The notes: generated by a model from the letters alone, not told the origin. DNA of 64,000 nucleotides from Legionella cherrii (GCF_900635815.1 NZ_LR134173.1:2078001-2142000); one strand, 5' to 3'; counted from the first letter of the stretch, positions 45,530-55,600 are shown. Numbers and translations are program-made.

Positions 45530-47591
45530 TTTTATTTTTGAATTAGGTTGTGAAGAGTTACCTTCTGGTTCGGTTTGGCCTTTAGCTGATGAGTTTGCGA
45601 ATCAGTTATTAGCTGCATTAGATAAAGCACAATTAGAGTATGGTGAGGTAAAACGTTTTGCCACACCGAGACGGATCGCAATCGCAATTTTTGATTTGCA
45701 AGAAGAACAAAAAAGCCAAAGTGTTACTCGCCGAGGTCCGGCATTCGCTGCGGCTTATGACAAGGATGGAAAACCTACAGCAGCCTTACTTGGATTTGCG
45801 AAGTCATGTGGTGTGGACGTAGACAAACTTTCTCGAATCGAAACGGATAAAGGGGATTGGATTGTCTATGAAACATTAAGCCAGGGTAATAAAACCAAAG
45901 ATTTATTACCTGTTTTAATAGGTCAATCTTTAGCTGCTTTGCCGATTGCTAAACCCATGCGCTGGGGCGCTGGGGATGAAGAATTCGCCCGACCTGTTCA
46001 TTGGGCGGTGATGCTTTATGGCGATACAGTAATTGAGCATTCTATTTTGGGCATTAAGAGCGATCGCAACAGTAGAGGGCACCGCTTTCACCATCCGCAA
46101 TCCATTGTAATTAATTCAGCAGAAAGCTATGAATCACAGATGAAAGAAGCCTTTGTTATTGCTGATTTTACAATCAGAAAACAAATGATTAGAAAACAGG
46201 TGGAGGAATTGGCTGCGTCCGTTCAAGCGACAGCGGTCATGCCAGAAGATTTACTTGACGAAGTGGCTTCAATTGTTGAATGGCCCCAAGCTTTGATGGC
46301 TAATTTTGAAAAAGAGTTCCTCGAAGTTCCTGCTGAATCATTAATTGCTTCGATGCAATCGCATCAAAAGTGTTTTGCACTTAAGGATAAAGAGGGGAAG
46401 TTACTGCCTCATTTTATTACAGTGTCTAATATTGCCAGTTCCAATCCAAAACAAGTTATTTTAGGAAACGAAAAAGTGATGCGTGCTCGCTTAAGTGATG
46501 CGGCGTTCTTTTTTAGACAAGATAAAAAACTGCCTTTAAGCCAGCATATTGCTGGTACAGAACAGGTTGTTTTCCAGGCAAAATTGGGGAGCTTACTTGA
46601 CAAAGCGTTACGAATTGAAGCTCTGATGACCTATTTAAGTCCGGCCTTACACTTAAATATCAAACAAGCGCAACGTGCCGCACAACTGAGTAAATGTGAT
46701 TTGTTGACTGGAATGGTTGGTGAGTTTCCCGAGTTACAGGGGTTAATGGGATATTATTACGCACTAAATGATGGTGAAGATCAGTTTGTTGCACACGCTT
46801 TAAATGAACAATACATGCCTCGTTTCGCTGCAGATGACTTACCTGAATCTGATTTGGGCCTCGCTTTATCTTTAGCCGATCGAATCGATACTTTGGTTGG
46901 TATTTTTGCCATAGGCCAAAGACCTTCAGGGGTAAAAGATCCATTCAAATTGCGTCGTCATGCTTTGGCTGTTGTCCGTTTATTGATTGCAACGCCAGCA
47001 CAGCTCAATTTAAGTACATTAATTGAGCAAGCAATGGTTCATTATGGAAAACGTATATCCGTTGAACCCAATTTACTGGATGAATTGAAATTTTTTATCC
47101 TGGAGCGATTGCAATCCTATTACCAAAGTCAAGGTTTAAGTGTTGATTTGGTCCATGCAGTACGCGCTCGTCAGGATGATTGGTTGTATGATTTGGATAA
47201 GCGTCTTGCTGCTTTACAGTTATTTGTAAAATTGCCCGAAGCCGCTTCTCTTTCCGCTGCATGCAAACGGGTGAACAATTTACTTTCTCAAGCAGGAAGA
47301 CAAACCTTGTCACCCGTAAACGAGCAACTTCTTGAGGAGGGGCCCGAAAAGTTTTTATATATTCACATCGATCAAGTAGCACGTGCGGTAGAGCCTTTGT
47401 ACCGTGCTGCTGACTATGGTCCATTGCTGAAATTGCTTGCTAGTCTTAAAGAACCGGTCGATCTGTTTTTTGATAAAGTAATGGTCATGGTTGAGGATCA
47501 AACAATAAAAGCAAACCGTTTAGCACTTTTGGCATGTTTACAGGATTTATTGCAAGGAGTTGCTGATATTTCATTACTGCAGATTGGATGA
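45519..47591 (+). CDS. glyS: Glycine-tRNA ligase beta subunit
   Basis: 690 residues from the ATG at 45519 ([20 protein letters not shown]), the normal start of GlyS; a frame extension upstream is inside glyQ. The beta subunit binds tRNA-Gly. HD-like and anticodon-binding segments are recognisable ([45 protein letters not shown]). It overlaps glyQ by eleven bases. Confidence 0.97.
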   Translation: MVNDFIFELGCEELPSGSVWPLADEFANQLLAALDKAQLEYGEVKRFATPRRIAIAIFDLQEEQKSQSVTRRGPAFAAAYDKDGKPTAALLGFAKSCGVDVDKLSRIETDKGDWIVYETLSQGNKTKDLLPVLIGQSLAALPIAKPMRWGAGDEEFARPVHWAVMLYGDTVIEHSILGIKSDRNSRGHRFHHPQSIVINSAESYESQMKEAFVIADFTIRKQMIRKQVEELAASVQATAVMPEDLLDEVASIVEWPQALMANFEKEFLEVPAESLIASMQSHQKCFALKDKEGKLLPHFITVSNIASSNPKQVILGNEKVMRARLSDAAFFFRQDKKLPLSQHIAGTEQVVFQAKLGSLLDKALRIEALMTYLSPALHLNIKQAQRAAQLSKCDLLTGMVGEFPELQGLMGYYYALNDGEDQFVAHALNEQYMPRFAADDLPESDLGLALSLADRIDTLVGIFAIGQRPSGVKDPFKLRRHALAVVRLLIATPAQLNLSTLIEQAMVHYGKRISVEPNLLDELKFFILERLQSYYQSQGLSVDLVHAVRARQDDWLYDLDKRLAALQLFVKLPEAASLSAACKRVNNLLSQAGRQTLSPVNEQLLEEGPEKFLYIHIDQVARAVEPLYRAADYGPLLKLLASLKEPVDLFFDKVMVMVEDQTIKANRLALLACLQDLLQGVADISLLQIG

Positions 47592-47596
47592 TATAA

Positions 47597-47662
47597 GTAG
47601 CCTGGTTTATTTAGTGGTGGATTGTAGCGGATTACGCTGCGCTAATCCGGCTACAATCCACC
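47597..47662. repeat. Dispersed palindromic repeat B, long hairpin
   Basis: GTGGATTGTAGC (47618-47629) pairs with GCTACAATCCAC (47651-47662), and the adjoining GGATTA (47630-47635) with TAATCC (47644-47649), one G bulged, loop CGCTGCGC. It lies between glyS and rsmJ and could also act as a terminator-like hairpin. Confidence 0.65.
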
Positions 47663-47698
47663 AGGGCTGAAGTTCTGTAAATCTTACAGGTTATCTAT

Positions 47699-48424
47699 AT
47701 GATCAATATCTCAGCGGTAGGTTATGAGCACGAAGGCCTGCTCGATAAAGCAAAAGCTCTTGCAGAACAATTGAATTTTTATTTAGAGAAAGATGCCAAT
47801 CCTTGTCTCTATGTCACTGAAACAGGGCTTTCATTGAAAATGTCCGGTTTCTCTCCAATTTTTGCTGAATTCAGTGCTGCTTTTTGGAGTAAAAGAAAAT
47901 CTGAAGGAAAAAAGCAAGGACTAGTACGCGCCTGTAAACCAACTGCAGGCCTTAAAATTATTGATGCAACTGCGGGTTGGGGGCGTGACTCTGCTATTTT
48001 AGCCAGTTTTGGTGCAGAAGTATTGATGCTCGAACGTCATCCGGTTATGGCTTCCCTGGTATTGGATGCATTGTTGCGCAGGAGTGATGCAGATCAACAA
48101 CAATTGCATTTGAAATTTCTTGCCGAAGATGCCTATTCGTACTTAAGCTCATTAGATGAACCAAACTATCCTGATGTTATTTACATTGATCCCATGCATC
48201 CTGAGCGCAACAAATCAGCATTGGTAAAAAAAGAAATGCAAGCATTACAACAATTAATTGGTCCAGATGAAGATGCACAGAGAGTTATTCAATTGGCGCT
48301 ACAACGTACGAAACAAAAGGTCGTTGTAAAATGGCCCCAAAAAATAAAACCTTTATTACCTGCTCATGCTGCTGTGGAGGGAAAAACAGTGCGGTTTGAT
48401 ATTTATTTTGCTAATTTAGGATGA
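47699..48424 (+). CDS. rsmJ: 16S rRNA (guanine-1516-N2)-methyltransferase
   Basis: 241 residues. Methylates G1516 of 16S rRNA. SAM motif IIDATAGWGRDSAILASFGAEVLMLERHP and the catalytic DVIYIDPMHPERNKSALVKK are diagnostic of RsmJ (YhiQ). AGG lies seven or eight bases before the ATG. Standalone; the intergenic repeat B precedes it. Confidence 0.95.
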   Translation: MINISAVGYEHEGLLDKAKALAEQLNFYLEKDANPCLYVTETGLSLKMSGFSPIFAEFSAAFWSKRKSEGKKQGLVRACKPTAGLKIIDATAGWGRDSAILASFGAEVLMLERHPVMASLVLDALLRRSDADQQQLHLKFLAEDAYSYLSSLDEPNYPDVIYIDPMHPERNKSALVKKEMQALQQLIGPDEDAQRVIQLALQRTKQKVVVKWPQKIKPLLPAHAAVEGKTVRFDIYFANLG

Positions 48425-48468
48425 TCATGAGGCAGTTGCTTGCAAAACAGGAATGTGATCCATTCCTC

Positions 48469-48486
48469 CTGACTGCTAGCAGTCAG
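48469..48486. repeat. 18-base perfect palindrome
   Basis: CTGACTGCTAGCAGTCAG is exactly its own reverse complement, with no spacer. It lies 45 bases after the rsmJ stop, outside the other repeats. Confidence 0.7.
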
Positions 48487-48536
48487 ACTACGATGGTCGG
48501 TGCCATCAAGTAAAAATTTCCTTTATCTCCTTGCCT

Positions 48537-48615
48537 CATCATCCTAAGCATAGCGAGGGATCTCCCCTGTAGCATTGTGTTAACCGAGATCCTTCGCTAT
48601 GCTCGGGATGACGGG
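48537..48615. repeat. Dispersed palindromic repeat A
   Basis: The left arm CATCATCCTAAGCATAGCGA and GGGATCTCC oppose the right arm GAGATCCTTCGCTATGCTCG followed by GGATGACGGG. The arms match over more than twenty positions. Nearest relatives in the window are at 38334, 44396 and 60652. Confidence 0.65.
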
Positions 48616-48639
48616 ATATGAGAAGAAGCCCATTAGGGC

Positions 48640-48720
48640 GGATGAGGGTACTGATAGCTTAAAGAAACCTCACTCCTACCATTCTCCTCAAAGTGGGGGA
48701 GGGGAATTACGGTAGGCAGA
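48640..48720. repeat. Dispersed repeat C, copy 2 (inverted)
   Basis: On the minus strand it reads AATTCCCCTCCCCCACTTTG ... ACCCTCATCCGCCCTAATG, the same two blocks as at 19797-19900 but in the opposite order and orientation relative to the flanking gene. Confidence 0.5.
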
Positions 48721-48736
48721 GGTATCTGTTACACTA

Positions 48737-48904
48737 CTAACCGAAGTCAGACAGTTCTTCGCGCAGGCGTTTTTCTTCAAACAAATCTTCTATGCGTCGT
48801 CTTCGTTCCAATTTTGTTGATGGGCTTGTTTCTGGGGTCAAGACGGTATCGACGCCAAACTCTTCCATTTCGTTTACATCTTCATCAAATTCACGAGTAT
48901 TCAT
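48737..48904 (-). CDS. Small PA3496-like protein (putative envelope integrity family)
   Basis: 55 residues. AAGGAG lies seven bases before the ATG at 48904, which is the decisive evidence for a gene this short. The N-terminal half is acidic (REFDEDVNEMEEFG). The C-terminal half, LERRRRIEDLFEEKRLREEL, matches the conserved Arg/Glu helix of the PA3496 family of small proteins found in pseudomonads and Legionella. The family is linked to the envelope only by annotation, so the role is uncertain. Confidence 0.7.
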   Translation of the reverse strand: MNTREFDEDVNEMEEFGVDTVLTPETSPSTKLERRRRIEDLFEEKRLREELSDFG

Positions 48905-49053
48905 AGCTATCTCCTTAGCCTAACCCGTAGTTAATCTAATAAAATAACAGAAATTAGGTTTGAGGAGTAGTGGAATTTTTTGAACATTAATTAGGAGGAT
49001 GACGAAAACTAAACCTGGTTTTTAAAAACAAGTAAAACCAGGTTAATTTTTAT

Positions 49054-50541
49054 CTAAGAGCTGAGAGTCGTTTTTACATCTTGTTCCAGTTGTTGTTCTT
49101 CAACGTTATCAATTGCTGTTTTTCCAGCTTTAGCTCGAGCTTCATTTCTACCTTTATCAATTTCGGTACGATATTGTTTAGCAACTTCTGTTGAAGGTTC
49201 TTTTGGAGGCTCTTCTGCGATAGATTTAAGCCTTTCACGGCGTTGGGCAGCCTCTTTATGAAGCATCTCCAGCTCGGTAGGGGTGAACAGTGTTCTCGGA
49301 TCAATCTCTTTGCCTGCTCCATCCTTTAATACAATACCTTTTAATCCTTTTTCTCCTTTTGATTCTTCTCCAGGGAGTAAGCCTGGATCAAAACCACTTT
49401 CAAGAGCTGCTTCATAGGCTTGTCTAGCCCTTTGCGTTCGAGTTTTAGGATCATCAAAATTAATGGTCATTGTGATTGAGTCAAAACCAGAGGCTCTCAC
49501 GGCCTGAGCCATGGTCAACATATCAACCTTGGGATTTTGCTTATTACTTAAATAATAAAAGGGGGAGAGTATTCGTGCAGACATGTGCACTTGCCAGGTG
49601 CCTGGATCGCCTTCTTTTGCTGCTTTTTTTTGTACGATCTGTGTTCCAGTTAAGGAAATAATAAAATCCAAGTCTGCTGGATTTACGGCAGATATCGTAT
49701 TTTCACCAACATTGATGTCAGCGCCTGTAAGGGCGTCTGTGTCAGATAAGCCTCGTTTTTTACGATTTTCTGCTCGAACCCGTTCCATTTCATCGAGCAT
49801 TTTATTCTTTTGGCTCGCACTGAGTTGATACGCCCAACTTTCCAATTGGCCAGAGAAGATGATTCGTTTTCGTTCAAGAGCGGACGCTTTATCGAGGGTG
49901 GTCAGGTTTTCTTGAGCAGTCTTGTTGAATTCATCAAGTTGTGTTTTGTGGGAGCTTTCTAATTCCTTAATTAGATTTTCTTTTATTTTTTTAATTTGCT
50001 CAGGATCATTCGTATTTGCAACAGCTCCTATTTTCTGTGCTAAACCCTCAGCTTTGTCTTGGAATTCTTTCAGTTCTTTTTTTTGTTGCGCTTTTAAGGC
50101 ATCTCGAGCTCTCGTAGTAATTTGTTCATGATAGCCCCGCAGTTGCTCAACGGAAAGTTCAGGAACTTGTTTCATTCGTTGTTGAAAAAACTCCATGGAT
50201 TCTTTATAGACTTCTTGAGCCTTAGTATAAAATGGTTGTGGGGTTAGTATACTTTTGAGTTCATCTTTGATTTCTTTTTTAGTATTGGGAGCATCATCTT
50301 TGAGTAATTTCTCTAGAGTATCTTCTTTATTGGACCCGATTTGTGTTTTAAAACCGGTGTGATCTTTAATTCGCTTTTCGGCATGGTGAGCGAAGGCTTC
50401 AGATCCAAAAGTAAGGTCTTGGGTTAACCCTACAGAGTCACGATATTTTTGATAAATCTTTTCTTGTTCATCAGGAGTAAACTGTTTTACCAGTTTTTGA
50501 GAATTAAATAAGTTAAAAAACGCTTTTCTAAATGAAGGCAT
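49054..50541 (-). CDS. Coiled-coil protein of unknown function; effector candidate
   Basis: 495 residues from the ATG at 50541, which follows GAGG by about nine bases; an open extension to 50556 begins with TTG and is less likely. No signal peptide or membrane helix. Residues about 50-270 are highly charged helices (EFQDKAEGLAQKIGAV, KELESSHKTQLDEFNKTAQENL). A short globular part follows (PADLDFIISLTGTQIVQKKA, FDSITMTINFDDPKTRTQRA), then a charged tail ending NVEEQQLEQDVKTTLSS. Glu-rich C-termini with small residues at the end fit Dot/Icm substrates. The homology is unknown to me; the gene is alone, and the next gene upstream is metQ. Confidence 0.65.
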   Translation of the reverse strand: MPSFRKAFFNLFNSQKLVKQFTPDEQEKIYQKYRDSVGLTQDLTFGSEAFAHHAEKRIKDHTGFKTQIGSNKEDTLEKLLKDDAPNTKKEIKDELKSILTPQPFYTKAQEVYKESMEFFQQRMKQVPELSVEQLRGYHEQITTRARDALKAQQKKELKEFQDKAEGLAQKIGAVANTNDPEQIKKIKENLIKELESSHKTQLDEFNKTAQENLTTLDKASALERKRIIFSGQLESWAYQLSASQKNKMLDEMERVRAENRKKRGLSDTDALTGADINVGENTISAVNPADLDFIISLTGTQIVQKKAAKEGDPGTWQVHMSARILSPFYYLSNKQNPKVDMLTMAQAVRASGFDSITMTINFDDPKTRTQRARQAYEAALESGFDPGLLPGEESKGEKGLKGIVLKDGAGKEIDPRTLFTPTELEMLHKEAAQRRERLKSIAEEPPKEPSTEVAKQYRTEIDKGRNEARAKAGKTAIDNVEEQQLEQDVKTTLSS

Positions 50542-50741
50542 AGAGAAGTACCTCAAGAGCTATCTTTTTTAAAAGTATAACACTTTTTCATTAAGAGAGA
50601 ATTAAAAGCCTTTAATCTTAAGGTGCGCTGTCAGATTTTTAGACAAATATTAATGATGAATCGTAACTCTATGCCCTGGTTTGGAGCTTACGCCATCACC
50701 TGGGGCATAGAAAAATCGGCTACACCAGCTTAGATAGGTTT

Positions 50742-51521
50742 TTACCAAGCAGGAATCGCCGAATCTCCAAATAAAGTTTTGGCCTTTTCTTTAACTTCTT
50801 CGGAGTTTAATGCCTTAACAAAGAGCTCCAATTGTGCTTTTTTAGGAGAATTGCTACGAATAACAATGATATTGGCATACGGTGAGGTTTTATCTTCAGT
50901 AAATAAAGCATCATGTGAAGGATTTAAACCTGCAGGCAGGGCAAATGTTGTATTGATTACGGCTGCATCGACATCAGGCAAGACTCTCGGCAGTTGTGCT
51001 GCATCCATTTCTTTGAATTGCAGATCATGTGGATTGGTCGCAATATCTTTTAAGCCAGTATTATCATGGGTCGTTTTCAATGTAATCAACTGCGCTTTTT
51101 CCAACAGTTGCAAGGCACGCATTTCATTGCTGGGATCATTAGGTACGGCAATGACTGCTTTTTCAGGTAATTGTTTTAATGAAGTGTGTTTTTTGGAATA
51201 AATTCCCATAGGGTATACGAAAGTTCTGCCTATCGCCTCCAGTGTATAGCCATGCGCTTTAACAGCGGCATTGAGGTAAGGTAAATGTTGGTAGACATTA
51301 GCATCCAAACTTCCATCCTGTAACGCCTCATTAGGAAGGTTGTAGTCATTGAATGTTACAATTTTTATATTTAAGTCGTATTTATTCTTAGCTACTTCTT
51401 TTGCTGTTTCAACCAATTCAGTTTCTGGCCCAGCAATAGTTCCTATGACTAAAGTATTTGGTGAGGGCTTGTTGCACGCAACAAGACTTAATAATAAAAC
51501 ACAATAAGCTAAAATTCGCAT
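50742..51521 (-). CDS. metQ: Methionine ABC transporter substrate-binding lipoprotein
   Basis: 259 residues from the ATG at 51521 behind GGAG. A lipoprotein signal ends in LVAC. Family landmarks: GPETELVETAKEVAKNKYDLNIKIVTFNDYNLPNEAL, YQHLPYLNAAVKAHG, AVIAVPNDPSNEMRAL, AAVINTTFALPAGL. Third gene of metN-metI-metQ; captures D/L-methionine in the periplasm. A longer start (TTG at 51533) would have no better support. Confidence 0.93.
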   Translation of the reverse strand: MRILAYCVLLLSLVACNKPSPNTLVIGTIAGPETELVETAKEVAKNKYDLNIKIVTFNDYNLPNEALQDGSLDANVYQHLPYLNAAVKAHGYTLEAIGRTFVYPMGIYSKKHTSLKQLPEKAVIAVPNDPSNEMRALQLLEKAQLITLKTTHDNTGLKDIATNPHDLQFKEMDAAQLPRVLPDVDAAVINTTFALPAGLNPSHDALFTEDKTSPYANIIVIRSNSPKKAQLELFVKALNSEEVKEKAKTLFGDSAIPAW

Positions 51522-51545
51522 GAAACACTCCAAAAATGATTTAAA

Positions 51546-52193
51546 TCAATTATGTAAAAAACGCTTTGCTAAGTAATCTCCGATCATTTGGGTTAGTTGA
51601 ACCATCACAATCAAAATGATTACAGTTGAAATCATGACCCCAGCATCAAAACGCTGATAACCATAGTTAATTGCCAGAGTGCCCAACCCTCCAGCACCAA
51701 CGGTTCCTGCCATTGCAGAATAATTAACTAAAGTAATGGCTGTAACCGTAATTGCATGGATTAAAGCAGGTTTTGCTTCAGGCAATAAAATATGCAAAAT
51801 AATTTGTCGTGTGCTAGCGCCCATCGCATATCCGGTTTCAATAAGCCCAGAAGGTAAACTCCGATAAACGTTATCAACCAGTCTGGCAAAAAAGGGAGTT
51901 GCACCGAGAGTAAGCGGCACTATCGCTGCATTCATTCCTATTGAGGTTCCAACAATAAGTCGAGTAAATGGAATAATTGCCACCAATAAAATAATGAAAG
52001 GAATGGACCTGGCCATATTAATGAAGGTGGATAATGTCTTATGAACCCTAGGCATGGGTTTGATTTGGCTCGACGAATAAAGCCAAGTTCCTAAAGGTAA
52101 ACCCAGTATCACCGCAAATACGGTGCTGGTGACGACCATATACAATGTTTCGCCTGTTGCAATGAATAAATCATATGCCATCGGGAAGGACAT
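51546..52193 (-). CDS. metI: Methionine ABC transporter permease
   Basis: 215 residues with five membrane helices and the ABC coupling loop [28 protein letters not shown]. Spacing and order match MetI. Its first codons overlap the metN end by 23 bases, which implies co-translation. The inner-membrane protein forms the methionine channel with MetN. Confidence 0.95.
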   Translation of the reverse strand: MSFPMAYDLFIATGETLYMVVTSTVFAVILGLPLGTWLYSSSQIKPMPRVHKTLSTFINMARSIPFIILLVAIIPFTRLIVGTSIGMNAAIVPLTLGATPFFARLVDNVYRSLPSGLIETGYAMGASTRQIILHILLPEAKPALIHAITVTAITLVNYSAMAGTVGAGGLGTLAINYGYQRFDAGVMISTVIILIVMVQLTQMIGDYLAKRFLHN

Positions 52194-53196
52194 AACCTAA
52201 AACCTCCACAGTTAATTTGGCTTGTTCACAGCGTTCAATGAATGCTTCGAGTAAAAATGGATGTGCCGTTAATTCGACTACTAATACACCACAGGTTACT
52301 GTGTCATAACGATCGATATTGGCGAGTAAGATGTTGATATCCAGATTTAATTCGCGGCTTGTTTGACTAATAAAGGGTACTGTTGCTTCTTCACCCTGGA
52401 AAAACAGACGTAGTAATGGTTTATCCGTCACGTAGTCTGCGAGCTTGTTCGTGAGGCATTCTGGCAACTCAGGACTGAGTTGAGCATAGAGCATGCTTCG
52501 AGCCAGGCTGTCCTTTTTATTAAATACATTGGCTAAAGCGGTGGTTTCGGCCAACTCACCATCAACCATCACTGCCAATCGGTTACAAATACGCTTCACT
52601 ACATCCATTTCATGAGTAATGAGAACTATAGTGATGCCATAAAGTGAATTGATTTTTTTGAGTAATGCCAAAATAGAATCGGTTGTTTCTGGATCCAAAG
52701 CAGAAGTTGCTTCGTCGCAAAGCAGAATTTTAGGGGAGCAACTCAAAGCGCGCGCTATGGCGACTCTTTGTTTTTGTCCGCCACTAAGTTGTGCCGGATA
52801 GGCCAGTTTCTTATCCGTCAATTCGACTATAGGTAGTAATTCCTCAATTTTATTGCGAATAGACTCTTCATCTATACCTTGAATGCGCATAGGAAGTGCA
52901 ATATTGTCGTACACATTTTTTGAATTGAGTAAATTGAATTGTTGGAAAATCATAGCCATTTTATGGCGAGCTAGAGCTAAGTTTTTTCTCGAAAGAGTTG
53001 TCAGACCCTGCCCATCAATCAAAACATCGCCTTTATCAGGCCGTTCTAGAAGATTAATGCATCTTAATAAGGTAGATTTGCCTGCACCACTTCTGCCAAT
53101 AATTCCAAAAATTTCACCTTCTTGAATAAATAAATTAATGTCACGCAGGACAGATTTTCCCGAAAAGGATTTAGATAATCCAACTAATTCAATCAT
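52171..53196 (-). CDS. metN: Methionine ABC transporter ATP-binding protein with C-terminal NIL domain
   Basis: 341 residues. Walker [10 protein letters not shown], the signature [15 protein letters not shown], Walker [11 protein letters not shown] and the H-loop THEMDV are intact. After about residue 245 the regulatory NIL (ACT-like) domain ([28 protein letters not shown]) senses methionine. Drives import of methionine. No MetJ box or SAM riboswitch is seen upstream; the 420-base gap to the next gene holds a short A/T hairpin at 53274. Confidence 0.96.
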   Translation of the reverse strand: MIELVGLSKSFSGKSVLRDINLFIQEGEIFGIIGRSGAGKSTLLRCINLLERPDKGDVLIDGQGLTTLSRKNLALARHKMAMIFQQFNLLNSKNVYDNIALPMRIQGIDEESIRNKIEELLPIVELTDKKLAYPAQLSGGQKQRVAIARALSCSPKILLCDEATSALDPETTDSILALLKKINSLYGITIVLITHEMDVVKRICNRLAVMVDGELAETTALANVFNKKDSLARSMLYAQLSPELPECLTNKLADYVTDKPLLRLFFQGEEATVPFISQTSRELNLDINILLANIDRYDTVTCGVLVVELTAHPFLLEAFIERCEQAKLTVEVLGYVLPDGI

Positions 53197-53616
53197 TATT
53201 TATAACCTGAGATTATGCGTGCGGGCAGAAGACTTAGAGGAAATGCGATTCATATCCGCTTTAGCCGTATTTTCAAAAAAGAGTGCTTTTTTGAGCGTCC
53301 GCAAGCTGAATTTCAAATCGACGCCATTGCAACATTATACACAAACTGTCGGTCTAAAAAAAGTATCACCTTACTCATTTTAATCATATTTTGCGGGTGG
53401 TAGTGATTTCTCAATTTATAGTGGTCTAATGATTTAGGTTATTCTTGAAAGAGCGCTGGAAAATGTTGTTTATGATTTTATTGCATTGTAATATGTTGAT
53501 CTTTAACAAACATTAACTTGCTGCAACATCATAACACGCTGAAACATCCACTATGTTTGAGTTTGAGGGGATGCAAATCGATATGAGGCAGTTATAGAGA
53601 AATACAAGGATGTCTG
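53197..53616. other. Intergenic region between divergent metN and the membrane-barrel gene
   Basis: 420 bases without a convincing gene. The only structure seen is CAAAAAAG AGTG CTTTTTTG (53274-53293), an 8-bp perfect hairpin about 80 bases upstream of metN, possibly a leader structure. Both flanking promoters must lie here. Confidence 0.45.
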
Positions 53617-54375
53617 ATGCTTTTTAATAAATCCACCTACAGAGGATTAGCACTCATATTTTTGGCCTCTGTGAGCTCAACTACTTCTTTTGCAGCCGAC
53701 CAACCCGCAAATAATTTCTTTTTTGATTACACAAAAGGTCATTTGCTTCTTGAACTCGGGGGTTTTTATGCAACTCAAGGAAAAGCCCAAGATATTCATA
53801 TAAAAACCCTGGTTGGAAACCGATATACCGTTAAAAGTCATGCTCAAGGGAATGGTCTTGTGGGCGTGGGTTACTTTTTGGACGGACCAGAACGTGATCG
53901 ATTTAAATTTTCTTATGGAGCGAATGTTTTTTTCTTAGGCACAACGGCAACTAAGGGTTACATTATTGAAGAACAGTTAGATACGAATCTTTCTTATACC
54001 TATAAGACACAAAATATTCCATTATTTTTTATGGCAAAAAGTTTAGTGCAAACTCATAGCGATAAAATCAATCTCGCTATTGATGTAGGCATTGGCCCCA
54101 ATTTCATTGAAACCAGCCATTATAAAGAAGTAGCTCTTACCACATTTACCGTTCCCGATAATGGCTTTTCTGATAATAATACTACTGCATTCGCAGCTAC
54201 AGTAGGAGCAGGCCTTCGATTTAACCAGGTTGCAGATAAAATTCCTCTGGAATGCGGTTATCGCTTTTTTTATTTGGGGCAAGGGAAATTGGCCAAAAAT
54301 AATGATCTCATTATTAATACCCTTAAAACGGGTAATAACTATGCGAATGCTCTTATTTGTTCTGTCACAATTTAA
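53617..54375 (+). CDS. Outer-membrane beta-barrel protein of unknown function
   Basis: 252 residues. A signal peptide (GLALIFLASVSSTTSFAAD) is followed by alternating polar and hydrophobic strands (HLLLELGGFYATQG, DRFKFSYGANVFFLG, INLAIDVGIGPNFIE, AATVGAGLRFN, IPLECGYRFFYLGQGKL) ending in a short C-terminal strand. This suggests a barrel of about eight to ten strands. AAGGA lies before the ATG. The next gene, a DUF1554 secreted protein, starts 15 bases after the stop, so the pair is an operon. Confidence 0.8.
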   Translation: MLFNKSTYRGLALIFLASVSSTTSFAADQPANNFFFDYTKGHLLLELGGFYATQGKAQDIHIKTLVGNRYTVKSHAQGNGLVGVGYFLDGPERDRFKFSYGANVFFLGTTATKGYIIEEQLDTNLSYTYKTQNIPLFFMAKSLVQTHSDKINLAIDVGIGPNFIETSHYKEVALTTFTVPDNGFSDNNTTAFAATVGAGLRFNQVADKIPLECGYRFFYLGQGKLAKNNDLIINTLKTGNNYANALICSVTI

Positions 54376-54390
54376 TAAAGGAATTTCGGT

Positions 54391-55452
54391 ATGATAAAAA
54401 GGATACTACTTGTTGGTATGACATTATTTTTCTTCTCAGAGCAAGTAGCTTTAGCCAAAAGCAATGCTTTTATTCCTGGATCAGGACAACATTTTATCGC
54501 TGTAATTCCTCCTGCTTCATCAACGCTATCCATTACTACCACAACTCCGAGAAAGACCTATCCTACGGCCGGAATCAAAATTCTTACCCCAGGATATCGT
54601 ATTGTGGGTAAAGCACCGTCTCCTAATGGGTTTGTCTTATTTTCAGTCAGTGATACCACGCCTGCAAAAATTACTTTAGATGGACCAATAGGTTCTATAA
54701 ATATCAGGTTATGTTTAAATGGCACGGGTAAAACGTATTCCTGTGAAGAATATGCTGTTTCCGTATTTTCATCGCATGTTATTTTTCTAACCAGCCGTTT
54801 TCAGCAGACTACTGGTGCTTTAGGTGGGATTGCAGGGGCTGATGCTTTTTGCCAAAATGCTGCATTAACTTCAGGAAATCCAGCACTTAAAGGCTTGTCA
54901 TTTAAAGCGTTGTTAGTTACTTCGACACGATCTCCTTGTTCTATTGTTAATGGGAGAACTGGTTGCGGAGGTGTTTATGCAAACGATTGGCCGCTTGTAC
55001 CTGGTTCACAGTATGTTTATGCAGATGGAAAAACGCTCTTTAATACAGTAAATCAAAATGGTGTTTTTGATGGCAGTAACTCAAATCTAAGGGATGACAA
55101 TAATGAAGTGGCATTTGGTTTGTTTTGGACCGGTATCCAAAGTATTCTGTCAAACACTACGGCCACTGATATCGTTGCTTGGGCCTTTGCAGATATGAAC
55201 AATACTGAAGATGGCAATCAATACACTGCGAATTTGGCTACATGTAACGAGTTTACTGATGGAACAGCGGCTACTAACGGTTCCTTAGGTTTGGCTGGTG
55301 AGACCTCATTGGTTTTTGGAGTTGTTCCAGGGGCAACATGGGGAAATTATCTCAATTTTAATGATGCCCAGACAGGGAACTTGGTTAATTTGTTTTCATC
55401 GGGGATTTCTTTACCCTGTAACGAAATGTTTAGTATTGTCTGTGTTTCATAA
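54391..55452 (+). CDS. Secreted DUF1554-domain protein
   Basis: 353 residues. A signal peptide (RILLVGMTLFFFSEQVALA) is followed by a Thr/Pro-rich beta domain (about 25-130). The DUF1554 lectin-like module comes next: VIFLTSRFQQTTGALGGIAGADAFCQNAA and later NEVAFGLFWTGIQS and CNEMFSIVCVS, with paired Cys. Such modules occur in surface and extracellular proteins of leptospires and Legionella and probably bind ligands. AAAGGAA precedes the ATG. Co-transcribed with the outer-membrane barrel gene, which suggests that the two meet at the cell surface; the role is unknown. Confidence 0.85.
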   Translation: MIKRILLVGMTLFFFSEQVALAKSNAFIPGSGQHFIAVIPPASSTLSITTTTPRKTYPTAGIKILTPGYRIVGKAPSPNGFVLFSVSDTTPAKITLDGPIGSINIRLCLNGTGKTYSCEEYAVSVFSSHVIFLTSRFQQTTGALGGIAGADAFCQNAALTSGNPALKGLSFKALLVTSTRSPCSIVNGRTGCGGVYANDWPLVPGSQYVYADGKTLFNTVNQNGVFDGSNSNLRDDNNEVAFGLFWTGIQSILSNTTATDIVAWAFADMNNTEDGNQYTANLATCNEFTDGTAATNGSLGLAGETSLVFGVVPGATWGNYLNFNDAQTGNLVNLFSSGISLPCNEMFSIVCVS

Positions 55453-55480
55453 ATAGTAGCCTGAGTACCACTTGCAGCTT

Positions 55481-55570
55481 TGTAGCCCGGATTAGCACAG
55501 CGTAATCCGGGATCTTTTTGTCATCATCCCGATTGAAACGAAGAATCCCCATCGTGATACTGCGTGGAGC
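55481..55570. repeat. Composite repeat: B palindrome then degenerate A
   Basis: CCCGGATTA (55486-55494) pairs perfectly with TAATCCGGG (55503-55511) around GCACAGCG. Seven bases later GTCATCATCCCGATTG...AAGAATCCCC resembles the left arm of repeat A. The order is the same as at 60612 and 11437. Confidence 0.6.
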
Positions 55571-55600
55571 TCCTTTGTTGGGCAAAGCACTCAGGCTATT

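Larger units (their letters stand above)
48425..48736. other. Repeat-filled gap between rsmJ and the small PA3496-like gene
   Basis: 312 bases with no gene. From left to right: a perfect 18-base palindrome (48469-48486), a repeat-A copy (48537-48615) and repeat C on the opposite strand (48640-48720). Confidence 0.6.

Noticed and set aside
53197..53616. SAM riboswitch or MetJ boxes upstream of metN
   Set aside because: No AGACGTCT-like repeats and no S-box elements visible.
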